DNA of 64,000 nucleotides from Synanceia verrucosa (taxonomy: Eukaryota > Chordata > Actinopteri > Perciformes > Synanceiidae). A model generated the notes under the pieces. It saw only the letters and a program-made list of their open reading frames with translations, did no database searches and was not told the origin of the DNA. The stretch is taken from contig CM056563.1 of assembly GCA_029721515.1 (NCBI GenBank), positions 24,846,954 to 24,910,953 of the forward strand, read 5' to 3'. Below, in pieces: positions 13,846 to 26,000 of this stretch (position 1 is its first letter; every line of letters starts with the position of its first letter). The position numbers and the translations under genes are program-made.

Positions 13846-14074
13846 CTACTCGTGGTTGTAGTCGTCGCCATGGCGATCCAGAGGCGGAGAAGGAGAGCGA
13901 GATGGAGGCTCCTCCTCCTGCAGCTCCACTGAGTTCTCCTTGATGGTGCTCCTCCTGCTGACGCCTCCTCCCAGCCCCAGGCTCCTCATGCTGCCGCTGC
14001 TCCGAGGGCTGGGACTGCTGAACATCTGAACCTCTGCGCCTCCTCCTCCTCCTCCTCCTCCTCCTCCAGCACGC
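13846..14074 (-). CDS. myh11: Last myosin exon: non-helical tailpiece with poly-Gly and Ser/Pro-rich region
   Basis: Final coding exon, entered in phase 2 after the conserved rod end LRSKLR. The acceptor is TTGCTCTTCCCAG. It encodes about 76 residues: RRA, ten glycines from a (GGA)n repeat, then a Ser/Pro/Arg-rich stretch with SSPSPRSSGSMRS and SRSPSPP, ending DDYNHE before TAG. Vertebrate MYH11 tailpieces are about 43 residues (SM1) or 9 (SM2) and do not look like this. Several SP sites suggest phosphorylation. The GGA repeat is likely length-polymorphic. The exon is separated from the rod by a 4.3-kb intron filled with a minisatellite and a MITE. Confidence 0.8.
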
Positions 14075-17000
14075 CTGGGAAGAGCAACACATCAGCAGGA
14101 GGAGGAAGAGGAGGAAGAGGAGGGTCAGAAGGAGGTGAAGGACAGTGAAAGCCCCTGAAAAGATGCAGCAGTGAAGTGAAAGAGCTCAAGAAGATCCAGG
14201 ATCAGCAGGGTCTGAGGCCAAACAGGACGCAAGAGGAGGAAGAGGAAGTGTACCGTCAAAATAATTCACCTCATTTTTCATTTGTTATCACTGTTGATTC
14301 TTCTGCTGGATGGAAACGTCATGAAATGAACCAGGGTCACGTTTTTATCATTAAAAAAAATAAAATAAAATGCTAAAAACTTTAAATTGAACTCTTACCT
14401 AAACTCCTGAGGGAAAAACAACGTAAATAGACGATGACATCACATGATCACAGAGTGAAGAATTTACTGGATATGAATTTATAAAGCCACAAAACTAAAC
14501 TAGTATTATTGTAGGTTATTTTGTTGAATATTATGTTACTTAAAATGTCAGAAAGTGACGCTTACTAAACTCTTCTTTTATCTGATAATATTTCAGTTTG
14601 ACTGTCAAATTTGACAAAATAAAATAAATCAGGACAGCAGCAAATGACCTGTGAATAAATGTGCTTCAGTAGTGATTTTAGAAGATTGCTCCATCATCTC
14701 GTCCAGGGATTCAACTAATGATCATTTTCATCCTTATATCATTAATTAAACAGACACTATGTCATTTTTTCTCTCATCTAGTGGTTAAATTTGACTTTGC
14801 ATGCATTGCAGCATGGTTGGAACTACGGTAAGCAGAATGGGTCAACTCTCAGGCGGCCACTATCACCACAGATCCCCAGCCCTGAGCTCCGCTCATTTTA
14901 TGGCCCTTTTACATTTTTTTAGCAATGAGGATTCAGCGCAGCATAAGTATGGTGTTGTATTATGACCAAAAGTGCAGTGCAGGTTTTAGTTTAAGTCAAA
15001 CCAGCGTCTCCATCTTGCTTCTCTGTGAAAAGTGAATCACAAAACGCAGAAATGCATTTTGTCCTATGGGTACTAGCAGGTAGTGCTTTATGTCCCTCTC
15101 TGCAGTCCGTAGTTTTTGATCGTAAAGACATGGAAGCTTCCGTATGAGCGACCCGCTCTATGTAAAGACACATAACTGATTCTTCACCCAGGAGGATAAG
15201 TCAGAGTGTTCACATATGTTATTTTACACCAATGAGGATCTATTTATGAATGAAGACGTTGATTTGAGGAAATAAAATACTTAAAAAATACAGCGTCCCT
15301 TTAAACAGAGGAAACTTTTTTTAGTATTATTTCAGTAGTATTTTAGCAGTATCTCAGCAGTATCTCAGCAGTATTTCAGCTGTATCTCAGTAGTATTTCA
15401 GTAGTATTCTAGCAGTATCTCAGTACTATTTTAGCAGTATCTTAGCAGTATCTCAGCAGTATTTCAGCTGTATCTCAGTAGTATTTCAGTAGTATTCTAG
15501 CAGTATCTCAGCAGTATTTCAGCTGTATCTCAGTAGTATTTCAGTAGTATTCTAGCAGTATCTCAGCAGTATTTCAGCTGTATCTCAGTAGTATTTTAGC
15601 ACTATCTTAGCAGTATCTCAGCAGTATTTCAGTAGTATTCTAGCAGTATCTCAGTAGTATTTCAGCTGTATCTCAGTAGTATTTCAGTAATATTCTAGCA
15701 GTATCTCAGCAGTATTTCAGCTGTATCTCAGTAGTATTTCAGTAGTATTCTAGCAGTATCTCAGCAGTATTTCAGCTGTATCTCAGTAGTATTTCAGTAG
15801 TATTCTAGCAGTATCTCAGTAGTATTTTAGCAGTATCTCAGTAGTATTTCAGTAGTATTCTAGCAGTATCTCAGTAGTATTTTAGCAGTATCTCAGTAGT
15901 ATTTCAGTAGTATTCTAGCAGTATCTCAGTAGTATTTTAGCAGTATCTCAGTAGTATTTCAGTAGTATTCTAGCAGTATCTCAGCAGTATCTCAGCAGTA
16001 TTTCAGCTGTATCTCAGTAGTATTTCAGTAGTATTCTAGCAGTATCTCAGCAGTATTTCAGCTGTATCTCAGTAGTATTTCAGTAGTATTCTAGCAGTAT
16101 CTCAGTAGTATTTTAGCAGTATCTCAGTAGTATTTCAGTAGTATTCTAGCAGTATCTCAGTAGTATTTTAGCAGTATCTCAGTAGTATTTCAGTAGTATT
16201 CTAGCAGTATCTCAGCAGTATCTCAGCAGTATTTCAGCTGTATCTCAGTAGTATTTCAGTAGTATTCTAGCAGTATCTCAGTAGTATTTTAGCAGTATCT
16301 CAGTAGTATTTCAGTAGTATTCTAGCAGTATCTCAGTAGTATTTTAGCAATATCTCAGTAGTATTTCAGCAGTATTCTAGCAGTATTTCAGTAGTATTCT
16401 AGCAGTATCTCAGTAGTATTTCAGTAGTATTCTAGCAGTATCTCAGTAGTATTTTAGCAGTATCTCAGTAGTATTTCAGTAGTATTCTAGCAGTATCTCA
16501 GTAGTATTTCAGTAGTATTCTAGCAGTATCTCAGTAGTATTCTAGCAGTATCTCAGTAGTATTTCAGTAGTATTCTAGCAGTATCTCAGCAGTATCTCAG
16601 TAGTATTTCAGTAGTATTCTAGCAGTATCTCAGTAGTATTTTAGCAGTATCTCAGTAGTATCTCAGCAGTATCTCAGTAGTATTTTAGCAGTATCTCAGT
16701 AGTATTTCAGTAGTATTCTAGCAGTATCTCAGTAGTATTTTAGCAGTATCTCAGTAGTATTTCAGTAGTATTCTAGCAGTATCTCAGCAGTATCTCAGTA
16801 GTATTTCAGTAGTATTCTAGCAGTATCTCAGTAGTATTTTAGCAGTATCTCAGTAGTATTCTAGCAGTATCTCAGTAGTATTCTAGCAGTATCTCAGCAG
16901 TATCTCAGTAGTATTTCAGTAGTATTCTAGCAGTATCTCAGCAGTATCTCAGTAGTATTTCAGTAGTATTCTAGCAGTATCTCAGTAGTATTTTAGCAGT

Positions 17001-20000
17001 ATCTCAGTAGTATTTCAGTAGTATTCTAGCAGTATCTCAGTAGTATTCTAGCAGTATCTCAGCAGTATCTCAGTAGTATTTCAGTAGTATTCTAGCAGTA
17101 TCTCAGCAGTATCTCAGTAGTATTTCAGTAGTATTCTAGCAGTATCTCAGTAGTATTTTAGCAGTATCTCAGTAGTATTTCAGTAGTATTCTAGCAGTAT
17201 CTCAGTAGTATTTCAGTAGTATTCTAGCAGTATCTCAGTAGTATTTCAGTAGTATTCCAGCAGTATCTCAGTAGTATTTTAGCAGTATCTCAGTAGTATT
17301 TCAGTAGTATTCTAGCAGTATCTCAGTAGTATTTTAGCAGTATCTCAGTAGTATTTCAGTAGTATTCTAGCAGTATCTCAGTAGTATTTTAGCAGTATCT
17401 CAGTAGTATTTCAGTAGTATTCTAGCAGTATCTCAGTACTATTTTAGCAGTATCTCAGTAGTATTTCAGTAGTATTCTAGCAGTATCTCAGTAGTATTTC
17501 AGTAGTATTCTAGCAGTATCTCAGTAGTATCTCAGCAGTATCTCAGCAGTATTTTAGCAGTATCTCAGTAGTATTTCAGTAGTATTCTAGCAGTATCTCA
17601 GTAGTATCTCAGCAGTATTTCAGTAGTATCTCAGCAGTATCTCAGCAGTATTTCAGTAGTATCTCAGCAGTATTTCAGTAGTATCTCAGCAGTATCTCAG
17701 CAGTATCTCAGTAGTATTTTAGCAGTATCTCAGTAGTATTTCAGTAGTATTCTAGCAGTATCTCAGTAGTATTTTAGCAGTATCTCAGTAGTATTTCAGT
17801 AGTATTCTAGCAGTATCTCAGCAGTATTTTAGCAGTATCTCAGTAGTATTTCAGTAGTATTCTAGCAGTATCTCAGTAGTATTTTAGCAGTATCTCAGTA
17901 GTATTTCAGTAGTATTCTAGCAGTATCTCAGTAGTATTTTAGCAGTATCTCAGTAGTATTTCAGTAGTATTCTAGCAGTATCTCAGTAGTATTTTAGCAG
18001 TATCTCAGTAGTATTTCAGTAGTATTCTAGCAGTATCTCAGTAGTATTTCAGTAGTATTCTAGCAGTATCTCAGTAGTATCTCAGCAGTATCTCAGCAGT
18101 ATTTTAGCAGTATCTCAGTAGTATTTCAGTAGTATTCTAGCAGTATCTCAGTAGTATCTCAGCAGTATTTCAGTAGTATCTCAGCAGTATCTCAGCAGTA
18201 TTTCAGTAGTATCTCAGCAGTATTTCAGTAGTATTTCAGTAGTATCTCAGCAGTATCTCAGCAGTATCTCAGTAGTATTTTAGCAGTATCTCATCGGTAT
18301 CTCAGTAGTATCTCATTATTATTTTAGCAGTATCTCAGTAGTATTCTAGCAGTATTTTAGCAGTATTTCAGTAGTATTTTAGCAGTATCTCCCCTCTCCT
18401 CGGTACCTCAGCTTGCTCCTCAGTGAAGCCAGGTCTCTGCTGAGAGCGTCGTTGGCCTCCGTCGCCTCCTCCAGCTCCCTCTGCAGCTTCCTGCGAGCGG
18501 CGGTGGCTCGCTGCGCCTCCTCCTCGGCCTCCTCCAGCTGGTGTTTCAGCTGCTTCAGCCTCACGTTGCTCTTCTCCACCTGCAGGCAGCAAACACTTTA
18601 TTTAACAGCTAAACACACCGATCAGGTATGACACCATGACCTGCCTGACCTCTGACCCCCTCATGTTGTTATGCCTCTTAATATCAGTATCATCATCATC
18701 ATCGTTATTTCTCCAGTCTCACCTGGTCTTTGTACTGCTGTGCCTGCTTCCTCTCATCCTCCATCTGGACGCTTAGATCCTTCAGCTTCTTCTCCTTCTG
18801 ACGCAGATTCTTGCCGTTGGCCTGGCGCTCTCTGCACGACACGATCAACACAAGATCACCGTCGTATCGCTTGAAATAGTGATGCTACACCTTTAATCAT
18901 GCAGTGAAACATCAGGATTAAAACATTTCATGACTGAAAATAACAGGAAAACAGTAGAGACATGTTGCTAACATTCATATTGATATGCCATACTTATTAC
19001 TTAATACTTTATTATTAATACTTATTTATTAATGATGCACCCTGGAGCTCAAAGTGCAACATAACTAACACAAAATCACTGTCATATCACCTACAATAAT
19101 AATAATAATAATAAATTGTATTTTTGTTGTTTACTGATCCATATTAGTTATTAGTCCTGTACAGACCCATTTATTTACTTCGTATTCTGACAGATTTTTC
19201 TACTTACCCACTTGTTTACTGATGACACTGCTTTATGTTTTTTATTGTTCTGTACTTTCTCTTTGTTTGAACCTAAAAAACAAACCTATATATATTTATT
19301 ATTTAAGGTGCAAAAAATAACTAGAGAAAGCTCCCAGTTCTGCTGTTTTAATGTGATTATGTTCCTCAATGAGTAGAGTATTATTTCACACTGTCGGACC
19401 CAAAGAGGTTAAAAGCCAGTTGGAAGTTCACACTTCGTTTCCCAGCATGCATCAGTACCTGCTCTCCACCTCCAGCTGCTCCTCCACCTCCCTGAGTTTG
19501 GCCTCCAGGGCGGCGATGGAGGATTTGAGTTTGTTGCGTCCCTGACCCTCCATCTCCTGCAGCTTGGCCTTCAACTCCCGGTTCTGCCTCTCCAGCTGCT
19601 GCCTGGAGGCCTCTCTGCTCTGTGAGGAGGAGCGCTCTGCTGTCAGCTCAGCACCCAGCTGATCCACCTGCACAGGAAAGAAAGATAAAACCAGACCACC
19701 AGAGGACCTGGACCACCAGACCACCAGAGGACCAGAGGACCTGGACCACCAGAGGACCAGAGGACCTGGACCAGCAGACCACCAGAGGACCAGGTGCTGG
19801 TCCTGACCCACCAGCTGCTGGCTCTTCCTCAGCCGCTCGTTGAGGCTCTCCATGGCGGCCTGCTCCTCCTCCAGCTCCTCCTCCAGCTGGCTGATCTTAG
19901 CGTCCAGACGTCTCTTTTCATCAGACAGCAGCGATCTGAGCAGAAGGAGGACGGAGAGAAGACAAGTCCGTCTTCTAAAGCAGCCTTTCCACAGATAGAA

Positions 20001-23000
20001 GAGTGTTTTATTCCACCAGCTGGTCCTTTTTCCATCTTCCTTGTTTACTGATCTATATTAGTTATTAGTCCTGCACAGATCCATCTGTTTACTTCATTCA
20101 TATTCTGACATATTTTTCTACTTCTTTACTGATGACACTGCTTCTTATTTTGTATATTATTATGACGTTGCTTCTGATCAACTTTGCTGATCATGTTTTT
20201 GATTCATGATAATATATTACAAAAAAATCTTTAAAAAGACCAAGCTTCTTTTGTTTAGCTAGAGTTTCACTCAACGGATTTTTCTACGTTATTTAATTAA
20301 ATTTTTGTTTTCGAACTCAAGCTGTTGACTTTGTCATTGAAGGACGACTGTCTCTTTCCCCTTCAACATGAAATATATAATAAAAATGTATAAATAATAA
20401 ATAAATGCATAGATAACATTAGACACCTACTTTCCAGAGGAGTTAGCGGCCAGCTCTTCGGACAGCTCGTCTCTTTCCGTCTCTGCTTGTTTACGAGCTC
20501 GCTCAGCTGCTGTCAACATCTGGATGGACAGAGAGACAGGAAGTTGATGTCAACTTAACGAAACATCTTCAGACGGTGACTGAGGGGAAAGAACAATCTT
20601 TTATTTTGAAGGCCTGACCTCGTGCAGCTGGATGATGTCGGCCTCCATGGCCTTGGACCGGCGCTCGGACTCCCTGGCTGAGGCGAGGACCTCCTTCTGG
20701 GCGGCACGAGAGTCCTCCAGGCCCCTCTGGAGATCCTTCATCTGGCCCTGAGAGCAGATGTGAGTCAGTCTGACGAGAAGGAAACGTCACAGGAAGTGGT
20801 TTGTCACGTTTTCAGACCTGGATCTTGCGGAGCTGCTTGACGGCCTCGTCACGCCCCCTGCTGGTGGCCTCCAGCTGCTCCTCCATGTCCTTCAGCTCCC
20901 CCTCCAGCTTCTTTTTGCAGTTGGACGCTTGACCTCGCTGCTTCCTCTCCTCCTCCAGCTCCTCCTCCAGCTCACGCACCTGATGGACAGAGGGACATTT
21001 TGGTTTTATTAACCTTAAAGCCTCCCCTGCTGCTCATTAAGCAAAAACAGATTTGTTTTTAAATCCTGAATAAATAATTGAATTAGCTATTGTCCGTTCA
21101 TCATATTAACAATGTAATTCCATTATGACAGTGTATCTAGATTAATAATCAAATGAATTTAAAAAAAAAAAGTGGCTTTATGATCTTGAATTTTAGATTT
21201 ATTTCACACTAGCGGCTCTGGTGTTAGCTTAGCTCCTAGCTCACACTAGAAGCACATATCAATAACTAATTTGTACTTTTGAACAGAAAACTTTCACTGT
21301 TTTTATTCTTCATAATTTATAAGGTGCATCCACAATCTATTATTTATTTTTATTTATTTATTTTATTATTTATTTATTTATTATTATTATTATTATTACT
21401 AATTCTAATATGCTGCTGTAGCAGGTGAACTTAATATTATATTATATCATGTTATATTATGTTCTATCATGCTATGTTATATTATATTAGATTACGTTAT
21501 ATTATATTATATCATGTTATGTTATATTATGTATCCACTGAGCCCTTTGGGTAAAGGGAGTCATCAGAAGCATCAGGAGGTGTTCCTCCACCTGTTTGAG
21601 GAGCTGTAGGAGGTAAAGGGAGTCATCAGAAGCATCAGGAGGTGTTCCTCCACCTGTTTGAGGAGCTGTAGGAGGTAAAGGGAGTCATCAGAAGCATCAG
21701 GAGGTGTTCCTCCACCTGTTTGAGGAGCTGCTTCCTCTTCTCCTCGCCCATCTCGTCCCGGCTGTGCAGCTCCCTCTCATGCTGAGCTTTGAGTGCCTGA
21801 CTGTTGACCTCCAGACGTAGCTTTGCGTCCTCGGCGACCTGCAGCTCATCCTCCAGCTCCTCCATCTGCGCCCTCATCTCCTCCACCACGGCCTCCAGGC
21901 CACGTTTGGCCTTGTCCAGGTCGTGGACCTGAGAAGAGGACAGAGACCAGATCAGACCAGAATCGATGACAGAAGTCTGTCATGCTCAGGCGGTTCCTCT
22001 TACGCTCTTTCCCACGTCGTCCTTGGAGCTGATGAGCTCCTCCATCTCAGCTCTGAGGACCTTCACTGTCTTCTCCGCCTCCTCCAGAGCGTCCTGGTTC
22101 TCCTCCAGCGCTCTAGCCAGAGCTAAGACTCGCGTCTCCTTCTCCCTGGCCTCGGCCTCGGCTCGATCACGCTCCTCAGCGAACTTACAGGAAACGGCTC
22201 GCTCCTCAGCCAGCATCTGGAGGACACAAGTGTTTTTGAAACGTTCCTCTGTGTAAATGATGGAGACAAAACCTGCAGTTAACCGTTAGTTTGCACTCGC
22301 TGGACGATAACAAACTTGTCTGACCTGATCAAACTTCTTCTGCTTCTTCTCCAGGTTGGACACCAGCTGTCTCTGGCTGTCCAGGTCCATGAGGACGTCC
22401 TCCAGCTCCTGCTGCATCCGGCTCCGGCTCTTCTCCAGCTTGTCGTACGCTGACGCCTTCTCCTCGTACTCACCGTTGGCCGCCTCCAGCTCTCTCTGCA
22501 GACGTTTCTTCCCTTCCTCCAGCAGCTCCACCGTCCCCGACATCTCGTCCAGCTTCTTCTTGTAGTCGGACAGCTGACGGAGGGTTAAAGGGGTAAGTTG
22601 TCTTTCTACGGGACGCCGTTTCACGTCCATCTGACCTGACTGACCTGCATGTTGAGGCTGGACGCCTGACGCTCCACGGCCCGTTTGTTCTCCGTCTCCT
22701 CCTCCAGCTGCTCCACCAGGCTGTTCCTGTCCTCCTCCATCTGACGCAGACGTCCGGACAGATTCAGCTTCTGACGGGTCTCCTCCGACAGCAGCTCCTG
22801 TCGAGATGAGACGAGATGTGGTGGAGAGAGCAGTTTGATATTTATATTTTATGTTCTGCTTTTCTGCAGTGTACAAACCTTTTTTCTGTTGTGTTAGAAC
22901 GTCCTTCAGGATGAATTTAGTTTTATCTTATCTTTGATCCAGACTGAAATGCCTTACAAATGTGTGAAAATCTGTGCGGGTCCCCACTGACTTTAGGAAT

Positions 23001-26000
23001 CTTTGGGCTTTTCCTCTTGTTCCACCAAAAGTGAAATAACCTGACGACTAAAGGAGCTAAATATCATGAAATTTACATGAGATGTTAAATATCTCTAAAT
23101 ATTTTGAGGCGACACCAAGTGGGTCAAAGTAAAATGTCTAAACGTTTCCTCACATCTTTGATTTCCTTGAGAATTTTTCACTGAAATTTCTTGTCATCTA
23201 CTGGAAACATGCAGTCATTTGGTTCTCACTTAGGAAATCACTGTGACCCCTGTGACCTCTCATCAGGTCAAAAAGCAGATGTTAGCATGCTAAGCTAAAC
23301 TGGTAAATGCCTGCCTAACATGGAGCATGTTAGCATTTAGCTCACAGCAGAACTTGTCACCTGAGCGTCCTGGAGCTGGGAGGACAGACTGGACACGTCT
23401 TTGCTCAGCTTGATGTTCTTTCCCTCGGCCTCGTTCAACAGACTCGTCATGGCGTCCAGCTCCACCTGGAGGAGAGGAGGAGAAAGAAAAGGAGGACAGG
23501 AAGGGATGGTGAAGTCCTAAATATGTTGGGTCGTTTCGTTTCTACTTAATTATCCGGTATTTTTAAGGCTCACGGTCATCTTGGAGACCCGCTCGCCGAG
23601 CTCGGTCCTCTGGCGCTCGCTCTCGTTGAAGCGAGAGTGCAGCTCGTTCAGCTGGCCCTCCACCTTCTTCTTCTTGTGCTCCACATCCTGTTTGGCGCCG
23701 GCGAGGGATCGCAGGTCGGCGCTCAGGTCGGCCGACTCCTTCTCCAGAGCCTGCTTGGCTTTCTCCAGACCAGCCCTCACCTGGACGGAGAGACGGAGAG
23801 GGTCTTTATTGATTGATGAAATGAACCAAAATGATAGAGTCATACTCTAATAATGTTGTTGATGTTTTATTGTGAAGGTCATTTCCTCTAAAGAGCTGCA
23901 GATAGCTCAGATAACCATCGGACCAGACGGCTTTCACTCTTTTTACCAACAGTCCTCCTAAATCTACAAATGATTCACTGATTCTTCTAAATTATTTGGG
24001 TATAAACCAAATATAAACAGCATGTTCATCTATCACTGTGCTTTATCATTAGTTACATATTTATTTAAGTTTTTATCACCACATTCTCCATAATAAAATA
24101 TTAAAACTACAGTATTTTCATGTGAAATAATTTAATGAACAGTTAATTGGTTAAAAAGTTTAATCATCAATTGATCATTAAAATGCACGTATTGTACAAA
24201 ATGTTCTGGTTCCAGCACGTGTTGCTTTAATGATTTCTAATTTTATATTTTTACATGAATATATTTATATTTGATTTCGTGCTGTTGGACTGACAAAACT
24301 ACTAGTTTAAAAATTCAAATTAAAAATAAAAAAATGTCTTTTTTTAAAATTGAAATTAAAAAAATATTTTTAATTTTTAAAGTTAATTGAAAATATTTTT
24401 AGATGCAGTTCTAGTCCCTATAGAAGCTGTCTCTGGATAAAGAGGATATTGTAAAATATTTTAAATAACATTTGGAATTTCTGTGAGACAAGGCCTGTTT
24501 ATTTATTGCAACAAGATAACTGAAACTCAATTAAAATAACAAAAAGCACGAAGAGTGTGACAGAAAAAAAAACACACCACATAGGGGCATTCAAATGCTA
24601 TTAAATACAATTAAATACAGCCATATAAAGAGCCAAAAGAAAAGAGCTAAAATGGAATAAGTCGAGAATAAAAGCACCACAGAATAATTGAAAATAATAA
24701 TAAAAAATAATAATTTTATCTATTGTATATTTATAATGATAATTTGAGCAGTAAATATCTTATTAAATATCTTGTTTTCTGATGTCATTAAACACATCTC
24801 TAATGATAATTTGAGCAGTAAATATCCTATTAAATATCTTGTATTCTGATGTCATTAAACACATCTCTAATGATAATTTGAGCAGTAAATATCCTATTAA
24901 ATATCTTGTATTCTGATGTCATTAAACACATCTCTAATGATAATTTGAGCAGTAAATATCTTATTAAATATCTTGTTTTCTGATGTCATTAAACACATCT
25001 CTAATGATAAGTTGAGCAGTAAATATCCTATTAAATAGCTTGTTGTGTTTAAATACCCTCTTGGCCTGCTCCAGCTGGTCGCTGAGCTCCTCCACAGCCT
25101 GATTGTGTTTCTGTCTCAGCTCCTGGATCTGGGCCTCGTGGCTCCGACCTTCATCCTCCATGGCTTTCTTCAGCATGGCCACATCCTGCTCTCGCTTCGC
25201 CCTGAAGGTCCAAACCACAGAAACACAAGACGTCACAGCGACACGGCCGAAAAGTTTGGCTTTCAAGCGATCACGCTTCATGCAGACGACTCTGTTATTT
25301 ACTCCTCTGCAGCGCCGTGACGTTTCGTCTGCTTTAAACCTGTCCTTATTTTAGATTCATAAAGTTATTTATAAATTCACAACCTTTAAAGTGCGATGAG
25401 TGTATAAAAGTCTTCTTTCATCCATAGCAGCACAGGATGTTCAGGATTATTTAAGTAATCTTAAACATATATTTTGGTCTAAAATGTGCCAAAATTCTTA
25501 AAAGTATGTCATTTTTATTTCTTTCTCTTGGAATTAAAAATGTGTTGGGACTTGGTCTCTGATAATTTCAGAAGAATAAGCATCTGCTTTCACTGCTTGT
25601 ATTTTATATTTCATAATTTAGAAGTCATATCCACAGTCTAAATAATGAATATCATTTAATTTGCTATTAAAAAATATTTATTATTAACAAGTGAATTTCA
25701 ATAAAAGAATATTTCTTCTTTAGCCCACACTGTACATAAAATATTTATTATTATTACTTCATTTTTTTTTTTTTTTCATTATTGTTGTTTTACTGTTTTA
25801 TCCTGCTTCAATAAACGAAATCTTCTATTTTCTACATGCTTTCCATATTTTGGTGTGAGAAGTTTTTAAGTAAAGTTCTTTTTTAAGAATCTGATTAATT
25901 AATTAATCAAAGTTCAGGACATTTCTTGGATGTTTTCTCCTCGTCTGCCCTGTTTTTCTGCCTGATGTTTGAAACACTACTGAGAGCCTGAGGACCAATC

